Source: Agaribacillus aureus (lineage in GTDB: Bacteria; Bacteroidota; Bacteroidia; Cytophagales; Cyclobacteriaceae). From it: a stretch of DNA of 64,000 nucleotides. The stretch is from assembly GCA_030442055.1 (NCBI GenBank), contig JAUJEB010000016.1, forward strand, positions 1-64,000. The letters are read 5' to 3'. A model generated the notes under the pieces. It searched no databases. It saw only the letters and a program-made list of their open reading frames with translations, and was not told the origin of the DNA. Positions 53,114-62,910 of the stretch are shown one piece after another (the stretch's first letter is position 1; each line of letters begins with the position of its first letter). The position numbers were made by a program, and so were the translations under genes.

Positions 53114-54580
53114 ATGAGCCGGGCTAAGGCCACTATTGATCCAAAGGCCGTACTAAGCATGATGGCAGCAGGTTTATGGTGTGTATTATTGGCGACAGGG
53201 TGCTCATCTTCTAACCCACCTACAGATGATAAGAGAGAAGATACCGGAAATACAAAGCCCAACATTATCTATATCATGGCTGATGATCTTGGATATGGTG
53301 ATTTGGGATGTTACGGACAAAAAAAGATAAAAACTCCTAATCTCGATAAAATGGCTTCCGGCGGTTTGATGTTTACCCAGCACTATGCGGGCTCAACGGT
53401 TTGTATGCCTTCCAGGGCGAGCCTGATGACCGGCAAACACCAGGGGCATTGTACTGTCAGGGGAAATCCGCGATGGACCTCAACCGGAAAACCCGTAGAT
53501 TTGAGTGCCGCCGACGTTACGGTGGCAGAGGTGCTGAAGCAGGCCGGCTATACCACCGGCATTATCGGAAAGTGGGGGTTGGCCGAGGCAGGCCTTGAAA
53601 GTATGCCGTTAAATCAGGGCTTCGATTATTTTTTCGGCTATCGCAAGCATGGTAAGGCACACCACTATTATCCTGATTCCTTGTGGGAAAACAACCGGCA
53701 GTTTGCCTTGACCGGAAACAATACCCCCAAAAAACAGGGGGCCTATTCTCACGATCTCATGGCAGCCAAAAGTCTGGAATTCATCGAGAATAATCGCCAC
53801 AAACCGTTTTTTTTGTATTTGAACTTCACGATTCCCCATTATGAGCTTACGGTTCCCGAAGAGGCGAAGCGTCCTTATCAAAATCTTTCATGGGAAAAAA
53901 GACCGTTAAAAAGCGGACATTATTATCATGATGAAGAAGGCCATACCACCTATGCAGGCATGGTATCCAGGATGGATAAAGATGTAGGCCTTTTGCAGGA
54001 ATGGTTAAAGGAATTAGGAATTGATAAGCACACCCTGGTTATCTTTACCAGCGACAACGGTCATGAATTTGATAGAGAATTTTTTAATAGTAACGGTCCT
54101 TTCAGGGGAAAGAAAAGAGATTTGTATGAAGGCGGGATCAGGGTACCTTTTATTGCTTATTGGCCTGACCGCATTAAACCAGGCTCAAAAACCGATCACA
54201 TCGCTGCGTTTTGGGATTTTTTACCCACAGCCTGCGACATCGCCGAAGTGAAACCACCCGATGCTGTTGACGGCATTTCCTATCTTCCTGTTCTAACAGG
54301 TGAAACCCATAGACAGAAGCAACATCCTTATCTGTATTGGGAGTTTAATGAAAGACAGGGCCCCATACAGGCAATCAGAAAAGGCGAATGGAAAGCGGTG
54401 AAATTTTTTGATAAAAATATGGAATTATACAATCTGGTAGACGATATTGCCGAAGAACATGATTTGGCTGCTGAAAAACCAGAAATTGTCCGGGAGATAA
54501 CTTCAATAATGGAACAGGCCAGAGATCCTCATGCAGCCTTTCCTCTTGTTCCTCATAAAAGGATTTTACGCAAAAAATAA
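53114..54580 (+). CDS. Sulfatase 2 (arylsulfatase-like lipoprotein)
   Basis: The start is placed at the ATG 13 bp past the sulfatase 1 stop, giving 488 residues. The longer frame from 53063 would overlap the neighbour and bury the signal. The lipobox is LLATGC (Cys30). MADDLGYGD and STVCMPSRASLMTG (Cys97) give the active site, and TSDNGHEF and RDLYEGGIRVPFI follow. It is a close relative of sulfatase 1. The specific sulfate position is unknown. Confidence 0.92.
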   Translation: MSRAKATIDPKAVLSMMAAGLWCVLLATGCSSSNPPTDDKREDTGNTKPNIIYIMADDLGYGDLGCYGQKKIKTPNLDKMASGGLMFTQHYAGSTVCMPSRASLMTGKHQGHCTVRGNPRWTSTGKPVDLSAADVTVAEVLKQAGYTTGIIGKWGLAEAGLESMPLNQGFDYFFGYRKHGKAHHYYPDSLWENNRQFALTGNNTPKKQGAYSHDLMAAKSLEFIENNRHKPFFLYLNFTIPHYELTVPEEAKRPYQNLSWEKRPLKSGHYYHDEEGHTTYAGMVSRMDKDVGLLQEWLKELGIDKHTLVIFTSDNGHEFDREFFNSNGPFRGKKRDLYEGGIRVPFIAYWPDRIKPGSKTDHIAAFWDFLPTACDIAEVKPPDAVDGISYLPVLTGETHRQKQHPYLYWEFNERQGPIQAIRKGEWKAVKFFDKNMELYNLVDDIAEEHDLAAEKPEIVREITSIMEQARDPHAAFPLVPHKRILRKK

Positions 54581-54590
54581 CACACATATT

Positions 54591-56081
54591 ATGAAATTGA
54601 AACTACTTGCTTTCATGGCCATCCTGGCTGCATGGGGGTGTCAGCCCTCGACTAACCAGCAGGATAAGCCTCAGTCGGCTGACGCTCAGCCAAATATTTT
54701 ATGGATAGTGGCGGACGACCTGGGTGTGGATATCGGTTGTTACGGAACGAAAGCCGTTCATACTCCTCACCTTGATCAATTGGCAAGGGAAGGGGTAAGG
54801 TATGAAAATTTACACACTACCACTGCGGTTTGTTCTCCAAGCAGATCGGGATTAATTACAGGCATGTATCCGGTAAGTATCGATTGTCACCAGCATCGTA
54901 CGCCATTTAAGCATGCACTGCCCGACCCGGTACAACCTATCACAAGATATTTTAGAGAGGCAGGCTATTTTGTGACTAACGGATCTTTTAAGGCGGAAAA
55001 TAGGAAAGGTAAAACCGACTATAATTTTACCCATCATTTTGACAGCCTGTATGATGGTACTCATTGGAATCAACGAAAAAGCGGACAGCCCTTTTTCTCA
55101 CAAATTCAAATTTTTATTCCTCACCGTCCTTTTCTTAAAGATACTTTAAACCCGGTCGACCCTGACAATGTGCAACTGCCTCCATATTATGTGGATCACC
55201 CTGTCACAAGGAAAGATTGGGCCATGTACCTGGAAACGATTCAACTTGTCGATATTGAGGTGGGTAAGATTCTGAAAAAACTGGAAGAGGAGGGTTTGGC
55301 TGAGAATACCATCGTTTTTTTCTTTGGCGACCAGGGAAGACCCCATATGAGAGGAAAACAGTTTTTATATGACCCGGGAACCAATACACCGCTGATCGTT
55401 CGCCACCCTTCCGGTACAGGAGCTAACAGTGTTTCGCAGCAACTGATCAGTAATATAGATATTGCCGCTACCAGCATGGCTTTAGCCGGAATAACCATTC
55501 CTCCCCATATGCAGGGGCAGGATTTCCTGGGGGAACAGCCGGAGAGAGCATTTCTGACAACGATGCGAGATAGAAGAGATGAGACCGTTGACCGCATCCG
55601 GGCTGTCAGAACCACTGATTTCAAATACATCCGGAATTTTTATCCGGAAAGACCTTATACACAGTTTAATGCCTATAAGAAATTCAGGTACCCGGTGTTG
55701 ACCCTGATGCAGGTGTTGTATAAAAAAGGCGAGTTAAATGAAGTACAAAGCCGTTTTATGGCAGAATCCCGCCCGGCGGAGGAGTTATACGACCTGAAAA
55801 ATGACCCTGATGAGATCAACAACCTCGCTGGAGATGCCAATTACGAGGAGCAATTGGCCGGGTTAAGGCAACACATGGATGAGTGGCTGGTTACCTATGA
55901 CCTTGGAAAGTATCCGGAAAACCCACGGGCCATCCAGGCAGCGGAAGAGTTGATGAAGGGAAGATTCAAAAGAAACATGGAAAGCCTCGGCTTAAACCCC
56001 GCCATTAGCGATGAAGAATTTTTGCAGTACTGGGAGAAAACCCTACTTGAGGAAACCGATGATGTGTCTCATGCCAACTGA
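54591..56081 (+). CDS. Sulfatase 3 (sulfamidase/heparan-sulfatase-like lipoprotein)
   Basis: The start at MKLKLLAFMAILAAWGC gives a good lipobox (Cys17) and 496 residues. Active-site motifs are VADDLGVDIGCYG and TTAVCSPSRSGLITGMYP (Cys81). The stretch with DCHQHRTPFKHALPD and FGDQGRPHMRGKQFLYDPGTNTPLIVR resembles N-sulfoglucosamine sulfohydrolase-type enzymes more than sulfatases 1-2. Both N- and O-sulfate remain possible. The last 11 bp overlap sulfatase 4. Confidence 0.92.
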   Translation: MKLKLLAFMAILAAWGCQPSTNQQDKPQSADAQPNILWIVADDLGVDIGCYGTKAVHTPHLDQLAREGVRYENLHTTTAVCSPSRSGLITGMYPVSIDCHQHRTPFKHALPDPVQPITRYFREAGYFVTNGSFKAENRKGKTDYNFTHHFDSLYDGTHWNQRKSGQPFFSQIQIFIPHRPFLKDTLNPVDPDNVQLPPYYVDHPVTRKDWAMYLETIQLVDIEVGKILKKLEEEGLAENTIVFFFGDQGRPHMRGKQFLYDPGTNTPLIVRHPSGTGANSVSQQLISNIDIAATSMALAGITIPPHMQGQDFLGEQPERAFLTTMRDRRDETVDRIRAVRTTDFKYIRNFYPERPYTQFNAYKKFRYPVLTLMQVLYKKGELNEVQSRFMAESRPAEELYDLKNDPDEINNLAGDANYEEQLAGLRQHMDEWLVTYDLGKYPENPRAIQAAEELMKGRFKRNMESLGLNPAISDEEFLQYWEKTLLEETDDVSHAN

Positions 56082-57597
56082 TAAACTGTATAGGTCAGCC
56101 TTGCTATTGCTGGCAGTTTTGGTCACAGCATCCTGTCAGCAAAAAGAGGAGCAGCCACCCAACGTACTTTTCATTATTGCAGACGACCTGGGTTGGGCCG
56201 ATCTCGGCGCCTATGGTAGTGCCTTTTATGAAACACCCAATCTCGACCAGCTGGCAGCTGATGGGATATTGTTTACCAATGGATATGCCAACTGTCCCGT
56301 ATGCTCACCTTCAAGAGCCAGCTTTCAAACCGGTAAATATGCGTTGAAAACCGGTGTCACTGACTGGATTAAAGGTCGGAAGTTTTTCAGAGGCCCTACA
56401 CCCAATGATCGATGGGTGGTTCCGGATACAAAGTTTCAGCTGGATTCGGAAGAAACGACATTGGCCGAAGCGCTGGGAGAAACAGGTTATAAGACTATCT
56501 TTGCAGGAAAATGGCATTTAGGTGAAGAAGAACAATACTGGCCGGAAAAACAAGGGTATGATATAAACATTGGAGGCTGGAGCAGAGGAGCCCCGTTAAG
56601 GAATAGAAAAAAAGGTTTTAATGGGTATTTTTCTCCCTATGGTAATCCAAGACTTGCCGATGGTCCGGACGGTGAATACCTGCCGGATAGATTAACCGCC
56701 GAAACCATTCAGGCCATCAAAAGAAATAAAGAGCAACCGCTCTTCATTTGCCTTTCTTATTACCTTGTGCACACACCCTTGCAATCCAAAGAGCAATTAA
56801 TTGAAAAATACATCAATAAAAAGTATTTACTGGGATTGGATACACTTACCGAATTCAGCCACGATGAACCATGGATAAAATATGCTTCAGTGAGTAATGG
56901 TTACAAGGAACGAACCATTCAATCCAATCCTGTTTATGCCGCCATGGTGGAAAGCCTGGACCAAAATATTGGCAAGGTGATAGCCTGCCTTAAAGATCAA
57001 GGGCTGTATGACAATACACTGATTGTATTTACCTCAGATAACGGGGGATTATCTACGTCTGAAGGCAGTTCAACATCCAATAAACCACTACGTGCGGGAA
57101 AGGGCTGGCTGTATGAGGGTGGCATCAGGGTGCCATTTATAATTAGAGATCCCAAAAGTACAAACCGGGGAATTACCAATTCCGCACCTGTTACGGGAGC
57201 TGATATTTTTCCTACAGTATTGAAATATGTCGGGATTAATGCTTCCAATACTGAAATCGACGGGCAAAACCTGCTGGGGCAGACTTCTGAAACATTAGCC
57301 CAAAGGCCAATCTATTGGCATTACCCGCATTACGCCAATCAAGGCGGCAATCCCGGAAGTGCTATCAGACTTGGCGATTACAAGTTAATACATGATCTTG
57401 AAACCGGGGCCAAGGAACTATACAATTTATCGGAAGACATTGGAGAAGGTCAGAATATAGCCGGCACCAATCAGGTGGTACAGGATAAGCTTGAGGCATT
57501 GCTGCAAACCTGGTTAGAGGAAAATGACCCCAAACCACTCATGCCTAACCCGGAATGGAATGGCTTGGATCCCGTCGTAGAAAACAAATCATTTTAA
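56071..57597 (+). CDS. Sulfatase 4 (lipoprotein)
   Basis: The ATG at 56071 (MPTDKLYRSALLLL) gives a typical lipoprotein signal (VLVTASC, Cys22) and 508 residues. ATGs at 56059 and 56062 are also possible. Motifs are IIADDLGWADLGAYG, CPVCSPSRASFQTG (Cys78), GKWHLGEE, TSDNGGLS and LRAGKGWLYEGGIRVPFI. It shares the FDVNIGG/YDINIGG, GYFSPY and LRAGKG blocks with sulfatase 5, so this is a second paralogue pair. Confidence 0.92.
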   Translation: MPTDKLYRSALLLLAVLVTASCQQKEEQPPNVLFIIADDLGWADLGAYGSAFYETPNLDQLAADGILFTNGYANCPVCSPSRASFQTGKYALKTGVTDWIKGRKFFRGPTPNDRWVVPDTKFQLDSEETTLAEALGETGYKTIFAGKWHLGEEEQYWPEKQGYDINIGGWSRGAPLRNRKKGFNGYFSPYGNPRLADGPDGEYLPDRLTAETIQAIKRNKEQPLFICLSYYLVHTPLQSKEQLIEKYINKKYLLGLDTLTEFSHDEPWIKYASVSNGYKERTIQSNPVYAAMVESLDQNIGKVIACLKDQGLYDNTLIVFTSDNGGLSTSEGSSTSNKPLRAGKGWLYEGGIRVPFIIRDPKSTNRGITNSAPVTGADIFPTVLKYVGINASNTEIDGQNLLGQTSETLAQRPIYWHYPHYANQGGNPGSAIRLGDYKLIHDLETGAKELYNLSEDIGEGQNIAGTNQVVQDKLEALLQTWLEENDPKPLMPNPEWNGLDPVVENKSF

Positions 57598-57598
57598 T

Positions 57599-59035
57599 AT
57601 GGTCACATTCGGATGGAATACACTGATGCGTAGTTACGCGGCATTATCAGCTATAGCGATACTGTGCGTTTTTTCTTCCTGCGAACAATCATCACCCACA
57701 GATATTAAACCCAACGTCATATTTATTAACGTGGATGACCTGGGATGGATGGATGCCGTCTTCCAGGGCAGTAACTATTATGAAACACCTAACATAGACA
57801 GGTTGGCAAAGGAAGGAATGGTATTTACACAGGGATATGCCGGCGCTGCCAACTGTGCGCCGAGCAGGGCTTGCCTGATAAGTGGCCAAAATACGCCAAG
57901 ACACGGTATTTACACTGTGGGTAGTTCTGAAAGAGGCAAAGCCGGCGATCGGAAAATAATCCCTACACCCAATAATGAGGTATTGCCCGACAGCGTCCTT
58001 ACCATGGCCGAGATGTTTAAGATGGCCGGATATACGACCGGTACCTTTGGTAAATGGCATTTGGGTGATGACCCGATGACGCAGGGCTTTGATGTAAATA
58101 TAGGAGGTTCCCATCGTGGCAATCCCGGGAAAAATGGCTATTTCAGCCCTTATAATGTTGATCACCTGGAAGATGGTCCAGATGGTGAACACTTAACCGA
58201 CCGCCTGACGGACGAGGCCCTGGACTTTATATCGCGGAATCAAAAAAATCCCTTTTTCCTGTACCTGCCTTATTATGCGGTCCACACCCCAATTCTTGGT
58301 AAACAGGAGTTAATTGACAAATACAAAAACAAGAAAAGTACAGAAGGGCAATCCAACCCGGTTTATGCGGCGATGGTAGAAACCGTGGATGACAACGTAG
58401 GAAGAATATTAACCGGATTGGAAACCTTGGGCCTTGCCGATAACACGGTTGTGATTTTTACGTCCGATAATGGCGGCATACGGGCGATTTCCAGTCAACA
58501 CCCCCTGAGAGCGGGGAAAGGGAGTTATTATGAGGGAGGTATCAGAGTCCCCTACATTATTAAATGGCCGGGAACAGCAACCGCCGGCACACGGTCTGAT
58601 TACCCCATCGTGAACCTGGATTTTTTCCCTACATTCCGGGAAATGTTACAGATTGACCTCCAAAAAAAGTTGGTTGACGGCATCAGTTTGATGCCACTGC
58701 TACAAGGCCAAAAACCATCGCAAAGACCATTGTTTTGGCACTTTCCAATCTATTTACAGGCTTATAGTCAAGAAAAGGATGATGGACGTGACCCATTATT
58801 CCGGACAAGACCCGGATCTGTAATACGGTTGGGAGATTGGAAGTTGCATCAATATTTTGAAGATGGAGCGGTGGAGCTATACAACCTGAAAGATGATTTG
58901 GGTGAAAGAAATAACCTGGTTAAGGAAAGGCCTCAAAAAACAAAAGAATTGCTTAATTTGCTGGAACAATGGCGCGAGGAGGTAAATGCGACGGTGCCTG
59001 ATGAATTGAATCCGGCATATAATCCAATTAATTAA
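57599..59035 (+). CDS. Sulfatase 5 (lipoprotein)
   Basis: The first ATG lies 1 bp past the sulfatase 4 stop; the ATG at 57626 (MRSYAALSAIAILC) would give a more typical signal. The product is up to 478 residues. The lipobox is FSSC. Active-site motifs are INVDDLGWMD and AANCAPSRACLISGQ (Cys86), then GKWHLGDDP, FTSDNGGI and LRAGKGSYYEGGIRVPYI. Tight packing with sulfatase 4 shows translational coupling. Confidence 0.92.
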   Translation: MVTFGWNTLMRSYAALSAIAILCVFSSCEQSSPTDIKPNVIFINVDDLGWMDAVFQGSNYYETPNIDRLAKEGMVFTQGYAGAANCAPSRACLISGQNTPRHGIYTVGSSERGKAGDRKIIPTPNNEVLPDSVLTMAEMFKMAGYTTGTFGKWHLGDDPMTQGFDVNIGGSHRGNPGKNGYFSPYNVDHLEDGPDGEHLTDRLTDEALDFISRNQKNPFFLYLPYYAVHTPILGKQELIDKYKNKKSTEGQSNPVYAAMVETVDDNVGRILTGLETLGLADNTVVIFTSDNGGIRAISSQHPLRAGKGSYYEGGIRVPYIIKWPGTATAGTRSDYPIVNLDFFPTFREMLQIDLQKKLVDGISLMPLLQGQKPSQRPLFWHFPIYLQAYSQEKDDGRDPLFRTRPGSVIRLGDWKLHQYFEDGAVELYNLKDDLGERNNLVKERPQKTKELLNLLEQWREEVNATVPDELNPAYNPIN

Positions 59036-59077
59036 AAACTGGGTGAAACGAAAAAATCTTCAAATAAAAGAAAAATA

Positions 59078-61666
59078 ATGACGAATAATAATGCTAAACT
59101 GGGAATACTGTTCCTGCTAATGGTGTTGGCAACGTCAGGATGCCATCAAAATTCAAAACAAGCTACTTACGACTGGAAAAATGTAGGCGACAGGACGTGG
59201 GCTGGCGCCGATTTTTGGGCCAACAGGTTACAGGACTGGCAAATCCTGGATGAGAAGCTGGTTTGTAGAGAGACTTCGGAAAAAAAACCGATGAGAACCG
59301 TGCATTTGCTGACACATAACATCGAAGATGTGCGGGAAGACTTTCGTATTGCCGTAAAAGCAGGGATCAATGAAACCACAAAAACCAACTCCGATGCGGC
59401 CTGTGGGCTGCTGATCGGCGCCGGAGAGCAGCTGGATTATAGAGCTGCCAGCCTGATTCATCATAGCCATGGGAGGGGAGCAGGTTTGTTTTTAGGATTT
59501 ACCCGGGAGGGACAGTTAATCATCACCGACTTCTCGAATGGAGAAATTCTGAAGCAATCCGATAAAGTGGAAAAAATTCCAGGAGAGATCAGAATGATAG
59601 TAGAAAAACAAGGAACAGCCGATGACATAAAATTAAATCTTTCCGTGCTGGATACCGAAAAAGGCAATGTATTGCTTACTATAACGCTGGATGGACTGGC
59701 AGCCGATCAGCTCAAAGGCAATATTGCACTGGTTTCTCATCCCGGCAAAGGAGAAAACGGGGGCTCCTTCTGGTTTTCAGAATTAGCGCTCGATGGTAAG
59801 GCAGTGACCCATCATCCCCAACGTAAACTTGGCCCTATCATTACTTCTCAGTACACCATAGACGATCAAATCCTGAAAATTACGGCGCAGCTGTTGCCTA
59901 TTGGTGCCGGGGAATTCCAAACGTGTTATTTGGAAATCAAAGAGGGAGAGCAATGGAAAGAGGTGGCACAAGCTTCAGTAATTGTACCTGGCTTTACTGC
60001 ACCTTTCAGGGTGGAAAGCTGGGCTGACGACAAAGATGTGCCTTACCGTATTAAGTATGTGGCTTCCGACGGCGCTTCTCCGGATTACTGGGAGGGAACG
60101 ATCAAAAAGAATCCCATCGATAAGGAAACCATTGTTGTAGCCGGCTTTACCGGCAATCATAATATTGGGAATTCTCTTGACGGAAAGCGGAAGAGTCCAC
60201 AGGTTTCGCCCTATCCGTGGCAGGAGCTGATTTGGTTCCCGCACCTGGATGTGGTAGAAAATGTTAAAAAACACAATCCCGACGTTTTGTTTTTCAGTGG
60301 AGACCAGGTTTATGAGGGGGGAAGCCCTACAAGCCCGGATATTAAAAATATCAAGCTGGATTATTTATATAAATGGTATTTGTGGTGTTGGGCTTTTGCG
60401 GATTTGACCAAGGATATTGTGACTGTCACCATTCCTGACGATCACGACGTTTACCAAGGAAACATATGGGGCGCCGGCGGAAGACCTACCGACAAGGATG
60501 ATAAAGGCGGCTATGTACACCCTCCGGACTTTGTTAAAATGGTGGAAAGAACCCAGGTGAGTCACCTCCCTGATCCCTATGACCCTACACCTATTGAACA
60601 GGGAATAGGGGTTTATCACACGGATATGAATTTTGGCAATATAAGTTTTGCCATTCTGGAAGACAGGAAGTTTAAATCCGGCCCTAATGGACTGGTGCCG
60701 CCTACCAAATCAAACAGGGCCGATCACGTCATTGATCCGGACTATGATCCAAAAGCAGTTGATTTGCCCGAGGCGACTTTATTAGGTGAACGACAGTTGG
60801 GATTTTTGAATAACTGGGCTGATGATTGGCGGCACACCGATATGAAGGTCGCGCTTTCTCAAACCATCTTTGGCAACCTGGCGACCCACCACGGACCAAA
60901 CCAGGTAAGATTGTACATGGACCTGGATTCCAACGGATGGCCGCAGACCGGCAGGAACAAGGCACTTGCCGCATTGCGCAAAGGTTTTGCCTTCATGCTG
61001 GCAGGCGACCAGCATCTGGCGACTATCGTACATCATGGTATCGATGATTTCGATGATGCAGGTTGGTCTTTTTGCGTTCCTTCAATAGCCAATTTTTATC
61101 CAAGGTCATGGAAACCCGATGGCCCCGGGCTAAACCAGTTGCCAGGCATGCCGGATAATACAGGATCCTATCTCGATGGTTTTGGCAATCACATTACCGT
61201 GTATGCCAGCACCAATCCTGGCAAGTCGATGGGTGTAGAGCCAGCCGAGCTACACGATAAAATGGCTGGCTACGGAATACTAAAACTGAATAAATCGGCC
61301 CAAACTTATACAATGGAATGCTGGCCGAGGTTTGCGGATCCCGAAAATCCTGCTACCGGAGGACAATATCCAGGGTGGCCAAAGACTGTTGATATGATGG
61401 ATAACTACGCTAAAAAACCTGTAGGGCACCTGCCTGTCCTGAAAATCGATGGTGTAGACAGGCCGGTTGTCCAGGTAATCAATGAGGCTACGAGTGAAGT
61501 GGTTTATACTTTAAGGATCAAAGGCAATGATTTTCAACCCAAAGTGTTCACGACAGATTCTTATACCGTCATCATCAAGGATATGGAGGGAGAAGAACGG
61601 AAAAAACTTACCGGACTGCAATTGGTGGAAGCCGGTAAAAAGGAAGAATTAACCGTCTCCTTATAA
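59078..61666 (+). CDS. PhoD-like alkaline phosphatase/phosphodiesterase lipoprotein
   Basis: This 862-residue protein has a lipoprotein signal (LATSGCHQ, Cys22). The first 250 residues form a beta-sandwich of concanavalin type (GRGAGLFLGFTREGQLIIT). The PhoD-like metallophosphoesterase domain (about 350-730) has FFSGDQVYEGG, TIPDDHDVYQGN and LAGDQHLATIVHHG as metal ligands. A C-terminal beta part follows. PhoD enzymes remove phosphate from mono- or diesters in the periplasm. As the last gene of the sulfatase string it may remove a phosphate or a second ester on the same glycan. The family also has members of unknown substrate. Confidence 0.9.
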   Translation: MTNNNAKLGILFLLMVLATSGCHQNSKQATYDWKNVGDRTWAGADFWANRLQDWQILDEKLVCRETSEKKPMRTVHLLTHNIEDVREDFRIAVKAGINETTKTNSDAACGLLIGAGEQLDYRAASLIHHSHGRGAGLFLGFTREGQLIITDFSNGEILKQSDKVEKIPGEIRMIVEKQGTADDIKLNLSVLDTEKGNVLLTITLDGLAADQLKGNIALVSHPGKGENGGSFWFSELALDGKAVTHHPQRKLGPIITSQYTIDDQILKITAQLLPIGAGEFQTCYLEIKEGEQWKEVAQASVIVPGFTAPFRVESWADDKDVPYRIKYVASDGASPDYWEGTIKKNPIDKETIVVAGFTGNHNIGNSLDGKRKSPQVSPYPWQELIWFPHLDVVENVKKHNPDVLFFSGDQVYEGGSPTSPDIKNIKLDYLYKWYLWCWAFADLTKDIVTVTIPDDHDVYQGNIWGAGGRPTDKDDKGGYVHPPDFVKMVERTQVSHLPDPYDPTPIEQGIGVYHTDMNFGNISFAILEDRKFKSGPNGLVPPTKSNRADHVIDPDYDPKAVDLPEATLLGERQLGFLNNWADDWRHTDMKVALSQTIFGNLATHHGPNQVRLYMDLDSNGWPQTGRNKALAALRKGFAFMLAGDQHLATIVHHGIDDFDDAGWSFCVPSIANFYPRSWKPDGPGLNQLPGMPDNTGSYLDGFGNHITVYASTNPGKSMGVEPAELHDKMAGYGILKLNKSAQTYTMECWPRFADPENPATGGQYPGWPKTVDMMDNYAKKPVGHLPVLKIDGVDRPVVQVINEATSEVVYTLRIKGNDFQPKVFTTDSYTVIIKDMEGEERKKLTGLQLVEAGKKEELTVSL

Positions 61667-61673
61667 AAACAAA

Positions 61674-61697
61674 GTCCTTCCAAGTAATTGGAAGGAC
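61674..61697 (+). terminator. Hairpin at the 3' end of the sulfatase operon
   Basis: GTCCTTCCAA-GTAA-TTGGAAGGAC is a perfect 10-bp stem that starts 8 bp past the PhoD stop. It lacks a T-tract on the plus strand but an A-rich stretch precedes it. It probably marks the mRNA 3' end. Confidence 0.6.
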
Positions 61698-62052
61698 CAT
61701 CCATAAATAGTCTCACCGTGATTATAAGACTTTCGGATCACATTTTAATTTATTTCACCAAACAAACATTCTGCTGAACAAAACAAAATGTTATTGGCTA
61801 CTACAGGTCAATATCTGTTCCGGTTTTGCCTTATTTTTGGTGTAGCGGATAAATTATTTTTAAGTGTTTGACTGTTAAATATTTAAAATTTTGCAGTAAG
61901 CAAGGTGCGGTATCGGATGCCGGAAATAGATTGATCAATTTTTCCAATATTTAAACTTTTTTCCCAAAAATGGAATTTGACCGTTACTTTTTATTAAAAT
62001 TGAACCGTCGGCTTGCTGCCTGATTTTTTTTCCTAAAATAAAACAGAAACGG
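61698..62052. other. Intergenic region before the thioesterase gene
   Basis: The stretch is AT-rich. A possible promoter (TTTG near 61867 with AAATTTTG about 17 bp on) lies 150 bp upstream of the start. No coding frame of note is seen. Confidence 0.35.
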
Positions 62053-62910
62053 ATGCAGAATATTGATGAGCTAATAGATCTTTTAAACCTCGAAAAAATC
62101 GAGGAGAATATATTCAGAGGACAAAACTACCAAGCTCCCTGGAACAGGGTTTTTGGTGGGCAGGTGTTAGCTCAGTCGCTGTATGCCGCTTATCAGACAG
62201 TACCTGAAGACAGGTTTGTTCACTCCCTGCACGGGTATTTTATCCTGACAGGAGATATCAGCAAGCCTATTATTTATCATGTTGACAGAATCAGAGATGG
62301 AGGTAGTTTTACAACGAGAAGGATAGTAGCCATTCAACATGGCCGGGCTATTTTTAACATGTCTGCCTCCTTTCAGCTGATCCAGGAAAGCTTTGATCAT
62401 CAAATACCAATGCCCAAGGTATTACCGCCGGAAGAAAGCGTTTCCGAAGAAAAAATTGCCAATACTTTTAAAGAAGAGGCCCCGGAGATTTACCGGCGAT
62501 TAACCAGATCGAGACCTATCGAATTCCGAAGAGCAGATAATTTCAGACCGCTGGAGGCGAAAAATATATCACCGTTTCAGCACGTATGGTTTAAGGGGAA
62601 AGGGACATTACCCAAGGATAAAAGACTTCACCAGACTGCCCTGGCTTACGCTTCGGATTATAACTTACTGGGAACGGCCCTGCTTCCCCACCGCGAACAA
62701 ATCGACATCAACAAAATATTTCTGGCAAGCCTGGATCATGCCATGTGGTTCCATCGCGATTTTGATATGAATGATTGGTTGTTATATGCCATTGATAGCC
62801 CGAGCGCTTCCAATTCAAGGGGGTTTACCAGTGGGAAAATATTCAACCAACAGGGGGTATTGGTCGCCTCTGTCGCTCAGGAGGGATTGATACGAACCAT
62901 GAATAAATAG
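62053..62910 (+). CDS. tesB: Acyl-CoA thioesterase II (TesB family)
   Basis: This 285-residue cytoplasmic protein is a double hot-dog. The first half has FRGQNYQAPWNRVFGGQVLAQSL and SLHGYFILTGD. The second half has LHQTALAYASDYNLLGTAL (with the catalytic Asp) and LDHAMWFHRDFDMNDWLLY, then SRGFTSGKIFNQQGVLVASVAQEG. It matches E. coli TesB over its whole length. It hydrolyses medium- and long-chain acyl-CoA. The gene stands alone. Confidence 0.95.
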   Translation: MQNIDELIDLLNLEKIEENIFRGQNYQAPWNRVFGGQVLAQSLYAAYQTVPEDRFVHSLHGYFILTGDISKPIIYHVDRIRDGGSFTTRRIVAIQHGRAIFNMSASFQLIQESFDHQIPMPKVLPPEESVSEEKIANTFKEEAPEIYRRLTRSRPIEFRRADNFRPLEAKNISPFQHVWFKGKGTLPKDKRLHQTALAYASDYNLLGTALLPHREQIDINKIFLASLDHAMWFHRDFDMNDWLLYAIDSPSASNSRGFTSGKIFNQQGVLVASVAQEGLIRTMNK

